The translations under genes were made by a program, and so were the position numbers. From assembly GCA_034508935.3 (NCBI GenBank), contig CM067446.1:59709789-59773788 (forward strand): a stretch of DNA of 64,000 nucleotides. The letters are read 5' to 3'. Under the pieces are notes generated by a model. It made no database searches. It had not been told where the DNA came from and saw only the letters and a program-made list of their open reading frames with translations. The stretch is from Berghia stephanieae (taxonomy: Eukaryota; Mollusca; Gastropoda; Nudibranchia; Aeolidiidae). Below are positions 23,382 through 33,292 of this stretch, piece by piece. Positions within the stretch are counted from its first letter, which is position 1. Each line of letters begins with the position of its first letter.

Positions 23382-23460
23382 CATCAGTAATGAGTGTCTT
23401 TTCATCAAGGCTCCGAGTGTAATGTTTATCAATTATATTCTTTTCAGTTTGATTTTGAAT
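23382..23460 (-). CDS. IPMK: IPMK, exon 4
   Basis: A 79-base exon between acceptor TTTACCCCAG and donor GATG|GTAAGTG. It encodes IQNQTEKNIIDKHYTRSL and on to TLITD (residues 187-212) plus the first base of Gly 213. It enters in phase 0 from exon 3 and leaves in phase 1, exactly as exon 5 requires (ITDG-LSGFF). The segment corresponds to the variable strand-helix link that follows the GxxxxG(M) strand in IPMKs. Confidence 0.9.
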
Positions 23461-23521
23461 CTGGGGTAAATAGAGACAACAAACACGGGAGAGAATTTGT
23501 TCGAGAATATAAACAAACGTG

Positions 23522-23824
23522 AGCATTTATATAGCACAATATCCACTAAACATGCTCAAAGCACTTTACAAGGGATTCCTAGCCGACAGCAACACTAAAA
23601 ATGCAAGACAAAGACATGATGCCAGTTAGGCGACGTTACAATATTTTTCAGGACAGAGACAATGCTGTAGACGAGGTACTCACTTTACACACGAGTACAA
23701 TGAAAGAATGTGAGTAAAGAGCCTTTTCAAAGGACTCAACTACATACCACTTGGAGCGAAACTCGAACCCTGGACCTTCCGACCCAAGGCGAGTGTCATA
23801 CCACTGGACCACATAGCCGAACAC
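23522..23824 (-). mobile_element. SINE family A, full length, minus strand
   Basis: Tail (ATAGCACAATATCCACTAAA) at the left, body, and tRNA-like head (reverse of GTGGTATGACACTCGCC and GGGTTCGAGTTTCG) at the right. It lies in IPMK intron 3. Confidence 0.8.
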
Positions 23825-24129
23825 TTACATGCACAAATTTATTTCAAAGTAACCAAGAACTGTGATGATCCCATAATCATGAAAACATCCTCATTGTTCA
23901 CGTGATCCATAAAAGATAAGAATCACATTCACACAGTGCTCATAATATGTACCACCATTCTGTTGCATTGAGTGCTTGACACATGTGTCCCAACTGCAAG
24001 CAAAGCCTACAGACAAATGACACCCAATCTGTACCGTCCTGCAGTTAAACTTGACAGTTACTGGCATATAATGAAAAGCATCATAACACATGGGTATTAG
24101 TCGTGATGAACTTGCTCATTAATCCAGAC

Positions 24130-24690
24130 CTGTCACAGGCAACCGACAAAAACATCGGATCACCCACTCACTTATGCGGAATGTAGACTTCACAACCTTA
24201 CACTTACACAATTCGTCACGGTCTCTGGAATTTTTCCAGAATGCTATTGCTATTAAGATCCAGGCCTGTCCACTCTTTGATGTTGTCTTGCCATAGTTTT
24301 TCCTGTCTTCCTCTTCTCCTCTGTCCCTCTACAGTGTCCTGCACAGATTATCATGGAGGACAGTGTGTCCGAACCACGACAATTTCCTTCTTTTGACGAT
24401 TGACAACAGTGGTTCCTGTCCTCCTGTTCAATCCTCCACTCTTTTAAAATATCCTTATTAGTTTTGTGCTCCAAATATGGACCTCTCAGGATTTTCCGAT
24501 AGCTCTTATTTTGTAAAGCAAAAAATCTCTTTTCTAGATCTGCTGTGAACGTCCATGTTCGACAGCCATAGAGCATGATCTGTATATAACTTTAACTTAA
24601 CTCCAAAATCGATTTTGGTTTTCCATATGGTGTTAAGTCTTGTCATGGCTGCTGTTGCCATTCCAAAAAACTGTATACTGTATAAAGTTT
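24130..24690 (-). mobile_element. LINE fragment, C-terminal end of reverse transcriptase protein
   Basis: Minus-strand pieces AAMTRLNTIWKTK, LYGCRTWTFTADLEKR and RKILRGPYLEHKTN, and TVEGRRRRGRP-like GTEEKRKTGKT, match the conserved tail of molluscan and insect endonuclease-reverse transcriptase LINEs, where LYGCETWTLT and a G-(K/R)R-rich segment are typical. It is 5'-truncated and out of frame in places. Located in IPMK intron 3, same strand as the gene. Confidence 0.75.
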
Positions 24691-25236
24691 ACGAAAAAGT
24701 CCATGCATCGAAATGTGTCCAATTTGACCTTTTATCATTTGACATATTTATCTGCATTAATTGCAACTTTATGAAGTGTGGCTCAATTTTGTAACATTTT
24801 CATTTCTGAATAAAATAACAACATATTTCTATCCCATTTCTTCAGAAATGTAATTTAAAATCTGAATCTGGACGAAAATACATCTGAATGTTACCAAATT
24901 TGATCCAGTAAAAAAAAAAAACCCTGAGATATATATATATGTGTGTGTGTGTGTGTGTTCTAATTAAATGCATATCAATGGCAGATCTGTATTTTGTTGT
25001 TTTTATGACGGGAAGACTATTGTCCGTTTCATGCTATAGAAACCAGAATAAACAATGGCTCAATGGCTCTGAAAGACTACTATAACATGAAGCCTGAGCT
25101 TACCTAAAGTAAAGGTCCCATCCTGACAAGAGTGAAGTATTTAATTTTGGCACAAACATTTACAAATGCAACTAATTTTTCTTTGCATATAACTAAATAA
25201 AATCAAATATGATATTTTAACAAACTGAGCTCTTAC

Positions 25237-25409
25237 TATCATTCCAACTATCTGGAAACCTGTTTTTTTGAGGGGAGGGAACTTCTTCTCTTCATAGAGA
25301 ATCTTTTCAGCCGATGCCTCTTGGTCATAAGTGACTCTGCCCATCTTGAGATCCATCACACAGGGCTTCTGAAATTGGGCTGTCAAATTGGTCAGTTTCA
25401 TCATTGTCA
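25237..25409 (-). CDS. IPMK: IPMK, exon 3 (PxxxDxKxG motif)
   Basis: Encodes residues 130-186, including PCVMDLKMG (144-152), the PxxxDxKxG inositol-phosphate-binding and catalytic signature of the IPK family, and SAEKILYEEKKFP with GFQIVGMI. The donor is ATGATA|GTAAGAG and the acceptor CTTATATAG. The first two bases join the last base of exon 2 to form Met 129. The AGs of two further near-identical acceptor copies lie 45 and 132 bases upstream in the transcript. Confidence 0.95.
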
Positions 25410-25625
25410 CTATATAAGAGGTAAAAAAAAATTATTTAACAACTTGAACAAGCACTATATAAGAGGTAAAAAATTTATTTTAGCAGTTTGAACAAGCGGA
25501 TTGGAGCTAAATAAAGCTATGATGTAATATCATCATTTTCACTATATCAGAGGTAAAAACAAAAGGTTGTGACAGTTTGAACAAGTGGATTGAATCTAAA
25601 TAAAGCTATGATGTAATAATGTAAT
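25410..25625 (-). repeat. Three tandem-like copies of the exon 3 acceptor region
   Basis: CTATATAAGAGGTAAAA (plus strand) occurs at 25410 and 25455 and as CTATATCAGAGGTAAAA at 25542; each is followed by a TTGAACAAG block. On the minus strand each gives TTTACCTCTTATATAG or its variant, a good 3' splice site. The copy at 25542 is even followed (minus strand) by TGAAAATGATGA, close to the exon start TGACAATGATGA. Confidence 0.85.
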
Positions 25626-26026
25626 ATTGAACTGCAATCAACAGTCTTTGTAATTGTAAAAACTAAGGAATCAAGTTCAAACATAGCTTTTTTTCTTCAT
25701 CATTGTTATGCAAGACATCGAAGCAAATATTACTAATTTCCTCTTTTAACATTATTCCAATTCTATCATTAAAGAAGAGTTTTTGCTTCTAAATTATGGC
25801 AGCCAATGCACTTCATTAATTCCACCACCAAACTATCATTGGTATTTTTTATATTTTCATAAAATATTTACAAAGCATATCTGACAGGCACTTTCTATTG
25901 TGAACAATAATCCAAAGAAATCACAATTTTCTGCAGGCAATTGCTTTTATTCCATATCACCATCAAAATATATTTTCAGTTTATTCAAGTTTGGTAAGAG
26001 TAAGAGAAAAAAAATATATACTTAAC

Positions 26027-26200
26027 TGTTTTCATTTTCTTCTGTCCCGTGATATTTTGGTATAAATTGACGCAACTCAAGCAGATCTGAATCATTGCAT
26101 TCGGAACTAAAGACGTTTTGATAAAATTTCAGCTCCCTTGGGCCACGAGGTGGAGGAAACAACGTCTTCAGGATGAGTCCATTTTTGAGATCATAAATTC
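26027..26200 (-). CDS. IPMK: IPMK, exon 2
   Basis: Encodes residues 72-128: IYDLKNGLILKTLFPPPRG, then RELKFYQNVF and LLELRQFIPKYHGT, the N-lobe of the kinase with the Lys that faces ATP and the PRG-RE-FY block shared by IPMK and IP6K. Acceptor TTCCAACAG; donor AAACA|GTTAAG, a less common but valid GT site that alone keeps phase with exon 3. An in-frame TAA follows immediately in the intron, so reading through would truncate the protein. Confidence 0.93.
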
Positions 26201-26293
26201 CTGTTGGAAGAAGGATAAAATATCAGTTTGATTTGGTAACAAATTACAATTGGCCTGTGATGGTAAAAAATACTTTTGAAAGGAGTAACGATT

Positions 26294-27138
26294 TCAATAA
26301 AAAATAATACAAAACACAAACACCCCTGGTACAGATATCTTTGTTAGCAAACTAAAAATAGCAACAAAGGGAAACCCGTTTAAAAAAAAAATATATAAAG
26401 GTCTTATTAAATTGGAATTTAAGAATAAATAATTATAATGTATCTGAAATTCAGTTTCCTTGTGCTTTCTTCTTGAGGCATTAACCCTTTTGAGATCCCC
26501 ATGATTGAAAATCGAACAAATTTGTTTGAATTTCCGTTCATATGAACTCAAAACACTCAAAACTTTTGAACGAAATTGGCATGTTTTGTATTTTAGACGA
26601 AAGAGCGTGTTTGTATATGATGGCGATCCCCCTCCTGATCGTCCATTTCTTGGGAACGATTCCATCTTGTAGCCGGGAGGTGTCATTTCTTTCATTTTAG
26701 GTTCATCACCGAACTGACGCAACCATGATTCAGTTATATATAGAATATTGATATCGTGTTGATCTATGACATCGATTATATCGAATGTCTTGTTTCTCGA
26801 TGACTGTGCGTTAATATGGCCAATACAAATGTTATGATTTCCATGACTTGGTCTTGTGTCATTTGTCAATATTTTCGTTAACGTCTGTGGTGGTCGAGTT
26901 GAACGATGACAGTTCACTGGACGTCGCGGGACTGTTGTTTCAATAACATGTTGTTTACGTCGACCACCACGTTTACAGACAATCTTTTGTTGATTGTAAC
27001 GGTGTTCACGTTTGAGGCAGGAGTGTGTGTTTTCAATTTGTAAACAATAAAAGCGCAGGGTGAATAAAAGTCCAACGACAGCCGACAGTAAAAATTGGTT
27101 GTGAGAACGAGTAAATCTGGCGGGGTCTGGTGAAACAT
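26294..27138 (-). mobile_element. LINE fragment with AP-endonuclease start, truncated
   Basis: The minus-strand frame 26917-26294 reads ICIGHINAQSSRNKTFDIID and later ILYITESWL and PPGYKMESFPRNGRSGGG, the N-terminal half of a LINE exonuclease/endonuclease/phosphatase domain (N and E of the active site visible). Soon after it jumps to a segment with YERKFKQICSIFNHGDLKR, so most of the endonuclease and all of the reverse transcriptase are missing. The clade cannot be fixed from this fragment. Confidence 0.72.
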
Positions 27139-27539
27139 TGTAATATAGTCCGAAACAATTTTGATAAAAATGATGTCAAAACCGTATAAAATATAATTAA
27201 AGCAATATCACAATGGTATCTTACGTGTTGTACAAAAATCCTAGAATAAAAATTGAATTGAAATAAGACGTGTAAATCCTTGAAATCTGTAAAAATTGAA
27301 GAGAAATGTCACAACAAAAACACGTCTTGCCTGTTAGGCAACTACACACTAACTCTTAACAGCAACACTGATTTATTTTTTTTCATCCAGATAATAGTTT
27401 CCCAATTGTTAATGCAGAATAAATCGTTTCCACCAATCAAGCTATAATCGCATAACATTAAGACTAAGATCTGGTGTTAGGTTAAAGTAAGATTGAATCT
27501 CGCTTTTTATGGATTAAATTGCATTGTTTGGTCTTTTAA

Positions 27540-27665
27540 AAATAACACACACACACACACGCACAGAGCGAGGTCCATCCACTGGTTGTATTGCAGAGAC
27601 AAACCAGTTACCGGAGTTACCATGTACGTCGATCCTGAGGCTAGGTGCCCGTTACTGTGTAGGTA
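27540..27665 (-). repeat. CA-linked short dispersed repeat, copy 1
   Basis: A (CA)n tract followed by GCGAGGTCCATCCACTGG, ACAAACCAGTTACC and GATCCTGAGGCTAGGTGCCC. The reverse complement is present at 34490-34640 in COX19 intron 1, also joined to a GT tract. Confidence 0.75.
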
Positions 27666-28189
27666 AACACTGCCTTTCCGAAAAATAAAACTGAAAATAA
27701 TGTTCGGCAGAGAAACTGAGTAAATCGGGTGAACCAACAATCCCATTCTTTTAAAGTGGCATTTTTATGGACCTCCATTGGAGGTGTACAAAAACGTACC
27801 TTTTTATGCACCTCCGTTGGCGGCGTAAAAAAAAGCATCGTTTTTATGCATCTCTGTTGGCAGTGGTGGTTAATTAATGAAAATGTTGCTGCATACGTCC
27901 ATGAGGTTTAAATAGTTTTAGATTGTATCTAGATTAGCATGCTGCTTAGTGATTATCGATGTACGTTTATACAATTATATTGAATTAAATTGATTTTAAA
28001 AATCAAAGGTAAACAGAAACATGGCACACAAATACTGATCTCAAATAAATAAATAATTTTAGAAAATTTAAATCGAAGCTTTTTTAAAAACATGATAAAA
28101 AGTTTTTGAAAAACAAAAAGAAAAAAGAAAAAAACAAGCATAACAACAAAAATTATGTCTTATGAAAGTAAACTAAAAAAAAAATGTCC

Positions 28190-28262
28190 ACAATGGGAAT
28201 CGAACCCTGTACTTTCATGGTTAGAGTCTGACAGGTTGTCCACTATGCTATGGAGCCACCGG
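28190..28262 (-). mobile_element. tRNA-like SINE head (family G)
   Basis: Minus strand: GGCTCCATAGCATAGTGGAC (A-box like) and CAGGGTTCGATTCCCATTG (B-box). The acceptor ends do not pair and the sequence runs on into A-rich DNA, so this is a SINE head or tRNA pseudogene. It lies between two inverted ATGCACCTCC-type motifs at about 27765-27870 and 28470-28530, which might be the ends of a larger element. Confidence 0.55.
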
Positions 28263-28680
28263 ACTATTCATCAAATTTAATAAGGTCTTTCTAAAACATT
28301 ATTTTACCTCCTATGCAACTTCTATTTTCTGGCTTTCTATTTCGATTTTTTAGATTATTATTATTTTTATTTAAATTAGACATCCTACAGATGTCACAAT
28401 ATAACTTTTGTCATATCCAAATACAGAAACAAAATATCGCTGATGAAACTGGTAGAATGTGCATGCGTAACGGAGGTGCATTAAAATGATCCGTTAAGAT
28501 ACACCGTAAACGGAGGTGCATAAAAACACTACGTTCTTTTAAATACTTGATGTAACTCCAGTGATAAAAGTCTACCTATTAAACTTTAGAAACTGATGGA
28601 ATGGTTGGTCATGCAACCTAAACTTGAATTTTGATGATCTTGATTCTAGAATATAATATAATATAGCGCTGTGATTATCC

Positions 28681-29294
28681 CTGTCTGGGGATAATGAAAA
28701 TTCGTTATCCCCAGACACATATTTGAAACTCCACTCTTTTAAACAATTATCCACATTCCAGAATATGGAATGTTTCCGAATGCACATAGAAATAATAAAA
28801 TATCTATAAAATCATAAAATTAACCAACATTAAATCAGTTGTTACTACATATATACACAATATGTGTCGACTTCAAAGTGGGTGTCATGGCCGAATGGTT
28901 TAGTCGTCTGCCCTGGAAGTTTTACCAGAACCGATGTTGTGGGTTTGAATCCTGGCTCCGCCCCTTTTTTTTTTTTAATTCCGTCTTCTTTTTACAGAAC
29001 GTTGCAAGGGATAAATGTCCCATCCATCCTCCCCCCACCTTTTTTTTTTGTGCGAGTCTATTCTTTTCTACTTTTTGTTTGACCTTTTGTTCCGTTTCTT
29101 AGCATGAATTTCTTAAAATTGATTTTTATTTTTTTTAAATTATTTTTTGTTTTTTTTTCTCCTCTATCTGATCATTTGGTCGCTCTCTGAATATATCTGT
29201 TTGTTTGCTTTTTAATTATTTATCCTTTTTAGACACTTTTTGAGATCGGAGTGGGGACGAGTATGACAATTTGCTAGAAACTAGAAAGGAGCCA

Positions 29295-29367
<73 letters not shown>

Positions 29368-29751
29368 AAAAAAAAAGAGGTGGGGAGAGGATGGATGGGA
29401 CATTTATCCCTTGCACCGTGCTGTAAAAAGAAGACGGAATGTAAAAAAAAAAAAAAAAGTGGCGGAACCAGGATTTGAACCCGCAACGTCGATTCTGGTA
29501 AAACTTCCAGGGCAGACGATTAAACCATTCAGCCATGACACCCACTTCCAAGTCGACACATATTGTATATGTATTGGTAACAACTGATTTAATGTTGGTT
29601 AATTTTATGTTTTTATAGATATTTTATTAACTTTCCTTATTTCTATGTGCATTTGGAAACATTCCATATTCTGGAATGTGGATAATTGTTTAAAAGAGCG
29701 GAGTTTCAAATATCTGTCAGGGAATAACGAAATTTGGTTATCCCCAGACAG
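28681..29751. repeat. Long inverted repeat with tRNA-like heads in both arms
   Basis: Arms 28681-29050 and 29368-29751 are inverted copies (roughly nine bases in ten identical by eye) separated by 317 bases that contain an (AG)n tract (29298-29364). Shared landmarks from the outside in: CTGTCTGGGGATAA, TCCACATTCCAGAATATGG, GTGTCATGGCCGAATGG, GGGTTTGAATCCTGG (B-box) and GGATAAATGTCCCATCC. Each arm contains a tRNA-like SINE head (28883-28967 plus; 29461-29546 minus). It lies in IPMK intron 1 and would fold into a very long RNA hairpin. Confidence 0.9.
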
Positions 29752-29797
29752 GCTATAATAATAATATTTAATATTTAATATAGCGACTTACGGCGAC

Positions 29798-31810
29798 GGT
29801 ACTACCGCAAACTCGGGGACCCGAGTCTCTCTTGCTTAGTTTACCCTAGATACGGTCTGCCGCCTGGAATGATGACACCGGATGTTGCTTATTGTTGTAT
29901 GCCAGATTCTTATCGTTGTATGCCAGACTGGCATTTTCTTTTTTATGTGTTTTATTATTATGTGCGAATTTAATGTATAATGTTTTTATACGTTTTGAAC
30001 CCGTTTTTGAACAAATAAACGTATATTTGAAAATGGGTAATAAAAACAGTAAAACATTTTTTTGACGTGTTCAATCATTTGGATTTCACGTGGGGTTCTT
30101 TGCCGTGTTTTTTTGTCTGGTGTGTTTGTGTTTTTCACGCCGCGGCATTTCGATTCTCATCGTTGTATGCCAGATTGGCATTTTCTTTTTTTCGTGACCA
30201 GCATTTTCTACAAAATTATGTGTTTTATTATTATTATGTATGTACATGAATATAATATGTATTATGCGAATTTAATGTCTAATGTTTTTATACGTTTTTG
30301 AACAAATAAACGTATATTTGAAAATGGGTAATAAAAACAGTAAAACATTTTTTGACGTGTTCAATCATTTGGATTTCACGTGGGGTTTTTTGCCGTTTTT
30401 TTTTTTTTTTTTTGTCTGGTGTGTTTGTGTTTTTCGCGCCGCGGCATTTCGATTCTCGTAATGGCGTTACAATTATTATATGCTCATGCGAGGACAGAAG
30501 AAGACGCTATTCTCTTTCTCCAGACTAACGGGTTATTAACAAGAAATCCACCAAATTGTGCGACTTGCAACCGAGTCACCACTCTTATAAAGAAAAGTGC
30601 CACAAGTGACAACAGGTACTGGCGTTGCCCTACCCACAAGAGTGTCAAAGTTCCCTTAAGGAGAGGATCGTTCTTTGAACATCAGTGTCTTCCTCTGAGG
30701 AAAATTGTTGAGCTGCTCCTTTTGTGGGCTTTCAAGGAGCCGATTCTAAACAGTACAGGGCTCACTGGAGTGAGTGAAAATTCTGTTTTACAGTGGTATG
30801 GTTTTTTTCGAGACATTTGTTCGTGGTGGCTTTTGAACAACCCGTACCAAATAGGTGGTCCAGGCCTCACAGTCGAGATCGACGAAAGTCTAGTGGCCAA
30901 AAGAAAAAACAACGTGGGCCGAGTTGCTGAGCAACGGTGGGTGTTTGGTGGTGTGTGTAGGGAGACGGGACAGGGATTTTTAGTGGTCGTGGATAACGAC
31001 AGATCAGCGGCTAGACTGTTGCCACTTATTCAGGAGCACATCGCCCCTGGTTCCACTATACACAGTGACGGCTGGGCTGCATACAACGGGATAGCCAACC
31101 TCCCAGTCCAACCTCCATATCAACACCTGGTGGTGAACCACACAGCTAACTTTGTTGACCCCCAGACAGGCGCATGCACCAACACTATTGAGTGCTATTG
31201 GAAGAACTGCAAACGCAGGTTCAAATCTATGCTGGGTGTCCACAGTAGTCAACTGGAATCTCATTTGGATGAATTTATGTGGAGGGAGCTATACGGGAAG
31301 ACTCACCAAGAAGCCCTTCGACATATTATTCTCCATCTTTCGCAGTGGTATCCAGTATAGGGTGAGTTATAAATACTGTTTACTACTAGTATATGAAAAA
31401 AAAAACCCAACAAAACAAAACAAAATCCAGTCCAGATCTAATTATCTACTATGAATCTAGAAATAGATATATTTAGATCTCGAAGCGATCTAAATTTTAT
31501 ATTTTAAAAGATATTAGATCTAAAAAAAAATTAATTAAAAAAATAAAAATTTTGGCCAAAAAAAAATTTGGATCTAGATTTTATATTTTAAAAGATATTA
31601 GATCTAAAAAAAAAATTAATTAAAAAAATAAAAATTTTGGCCAAAAAATAATTTGGCCAGAAATTATTTGGGGGTCCCCGAGTTTGCGTAAAAAATAAAA
31701 AAGATTTGGCCAGCAATTTTTTGGGTCCCCGAATTTGCGTAAAAAAATATAAAAAATTTGGCCAGAAATTATTGGGGAAATTTTTGGGTCCCCGAGTTTG
31801 CGGTAGTACC
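29798..31810 (+). mobile_element. Merlin DNA transposon, complete
   Basis: A 2,013-bp element with perfect 25-bp terminal inverted repeats (29798-29822 and 31786-31810; ends GGTACTACCGCAAACTCGGG) and a 9-bp target duplication TACGGCGAC (29789-29797, 31811-31819). Merlin elements are known for 8-9-bp duplications and an ISXO2/IS1016-like transposase, which this one encodes. A segment of about 270 bp upstream of the gene is tandemly duplicated (from about 29905 and 30157), and the 3' side repeats GGTCCCCGAGTTTGCG at 31673 and 31720 (as GAATTTGCG) before the real end. Sits in IPMK intron 1, antisense to the gene. Confidence 0.96.
30461..31360 (+). CDS. Merlin transposase (ISXO2-like DDE domain)
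   Basis: A 299-residue intact frame. A zinc-ribbon-like N-terminus has Cys 33, 36 and 56 (CATC, WRCPTHK). The catalytic core shows VEIDES (Asp 141), HSDGWAAY (Asp 203) and NTIECYWKNCKRRF (Glu 244), a D-D-E triad with the spacing of the IS1595/ISXO2 group; WRELYGK follows. I chose ATG at 30461 because the frame upstream (from 30380) only encodes a Phe-rich tract derived from a T-run and lies within the duplicated leader. No stop or shift is seen, so the enzyme may be functional. Confidence 0.95.
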   Translation: MALQLLYAHARTEEDAILFLQTNGLLTRNPPNCATCNRVTTLIKKSATSDNRYWRCPTHKSVKVPLRRGSFFEHQCLPLRKIVELLLLWAFKEPILNSTGLTGVSENSVLQWYGFFRDICSWWLLNNPYQIGGPGLTVEIDESLVAKRKNNVGRVAEQRWVFGGVCRETGQGFLVVVDNDRSAARLLPLIQEHIAPGSTIHSDGWAAYNGIANLPVQPPYQHLVVNHTANFVDPQTGACTNTIECYWKNCKRRFKSMLGVHSSQLESHLDEFMWRELYGKTHQEALRHIILHLSQWYPV

Positions 31811-31832
31811 TACGGCGACTAGCGACACATAC

Positions 31833-32043
31833 CTAGCTTTGTTTTCTTGTACTTCTCAATACGTGAGCTGTGACCACCAATCTGGGTATCTAAACATTCC
31901 AGTTCGTTGGCTTGAACTTGTACTTGGTGATTATGGCTCATATTCCTATCACATTCCGAGCCTCTTGGCACCTTGACTGAATTTGCATTCATATCAAGCC
32001 CAAGCCCAAGTCCAAGCGAATCAGTTTGAGTTTGCCTCGACAT
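31833..32043 (-). CDS. IPMK: IPMK, exon 1 with start codon
   Basis: Encodes residues 1-70 plus the first base of Gly 71. ELECLDTQIGGHSSRIEKYK contains the QxxGH motif (54-58) that marks the start of the IPK fold in IPMK and IP6K. The ATG at 32043 is the first in frame; a short low-complexity LGLGLGLD stretch precedes the domain. Donor CTAG|GTATGT. With exons 2-5 the coding length is 1,254 bases (211+174+173+79+617), 417 residues plus stop, and every junction agrees in phase. Length is in the usual range for animal IPMK. Confidence 0.93.
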
Positions 32044-32547
32044 GACTTCGCCTACAAGTAAGGTAAGGTACTATAAAGCAATTCCTATTCATTCGCGATG
32101 ACTGTTATTATTGTTATGGAATCCTATTGTTAATTTGAACTAACCGGCTTGACAACCGACTCGATGTTATCAATGTCACGTTTTCATGTCAAATCAATAA
32201 CAAATAAGGAACAAATAACCTCATCCTAATAACTAGTTGTTGGGTGAACGGTTCCGGTTTCGGTTTTGAGTTTCGCGATGAGTTCATTGGGTTGAAAGTA
32301 GAGAGTAACTTCCCTTTGACCTACAAAACCATATCGTGTTTCCAGGTTGGCTGAATTTTTGCCAAATTGGCGGATTTTCGCGTGGCTGGGAAAATATGAT
32401 CTGGCGGATGGCGGATTTTTGATGATTTGTATACATACCCTTTAAAAAAGTATAAGTATGGCAATCAAGTCTAATTATTTCTTCACCCCCCCCCTAAAAT
32501 GACGTTTAGGATCACCTATTGTGAAACTACTGTAGGCCTAGATCTAT

Positions 32548-32820
32548 ATTACACAACCTAATTCCGATTAACTTTGTGGGGTTCCCTATCTCCACAGTGG
32601 GCAGGGAGGTACATACCGTGTCTTCTATCCCCTTATATCTGTTTTCCAACATGCTTTTCTGTCTTTGTCTTGGTATGAGATTGTTTGGTTTGTCCCGACC
32701 CTGGCTGGAGTCTTTGGCTGGGAGGGAAACAGTCAAATGCATAGTTATTATTTTGGGAGATGATATTTTTACTGTCGCTGATATAACCTAAATGTGTTGC
32801 AAGCGCCCTAAAACCCTTAA
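32548..32820 (-). repeat. Minus-strand copy of the 9.2-11.8 kb dispersed repeat
   Basis: Contains the reverse complements of CCCACTATGGGAGG, GGGGATAGAAGACA, CAAAGACAGAAAGC and GCGCTTGCAACACATT in the order expected. Confidence 0.8.
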
Positions 32821-32869
32821 AAACAAAAACAAACAATTCCGATTAACCGAATGTGAAACAATATCCGAC

Positions 32870-33135
32870 AGTCGCTCAAACAAAATCGAAACTCCGAATC
32901 GTCATGCCTTTAGAAAGGAAACAGTTGTAAATAGGTGAATAGCGTTTGGTAAAAATTTTTATTCTGAGACAATACAATATTGTTGATTATAAGTGTTTTA
33001 AATCAAATGGCGGAGTTTTTTTGTTTTTTTTTTTTTGAGGATTTTGGGCAAAAGTCACAGCTGAAGAAGGATAAAGTTGGTGGATTTTGGCGGATTTCTG
33101 GCATAAAGTTGGCGGAATTTTTGCAAAGGTACCTG
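32870..33135. repeat. Dispersed repeat, second copy of 7330-7620
   Basis: Same orientation and block order as 7330-7620, with a T-run expansion at about 33017-33036. Confidence 0.8.
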
Positions 33136-33292
33136 GCATTACTGAAACCAAAACAAACTGAAAGTGAAGGCCGAAAGTGAAAGCACCTTTAAGAGTCCGA
33201 AGCCTAAGGTTGTGATTTTACTCACACCGATTCAGACGTGAAAATTGTAATTTTCAATCTTGATCTGCGAATCTGATTGAAATATTTAAATT

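Larger units (their letters stand above)
26201..31832 (-). other. IPMK intron 1
   Basis: A 5.6-kb intron with a 5'-end LINE fragment, a CA-linked repeat, a SINE, a long inverted repeat and a complete Merlin transposon. 27140-27540 is AT-rich sequence with no feature I recognise. Confidence 0.85.
32044..33292. promoter_or_regulatory. Shared upstream interval of IPMK and COX19 (head to head)
   Basis: 1.25 kb between divergent start codons. No TATA box is placed convincingly. It contains a minus-strand copy of the 9.2-11.8 kb repeat (32548-32820) and a copy of the 7330-7620 repeat (32870-33135), so the native promoter DNA is likely restricted to about 32044-32540 and 33136-33292. Calling it a bidirectional promoter is inference from geometry. 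Confidence 0.45.

Noticed and set aside
26914-27138. Separate gene upstream of the LINE endonuclease frame
   Set aside because: The frame has no domain and directly precedes the LINE fragment; likely its 5' untranslated part or chance.
30380-30460. Longer N-terminus of the Merlin transposase
   Set aside because: The extension is a Phe run from a T tract within the duplicated leader; the family protein starts near the ATG at 30461.
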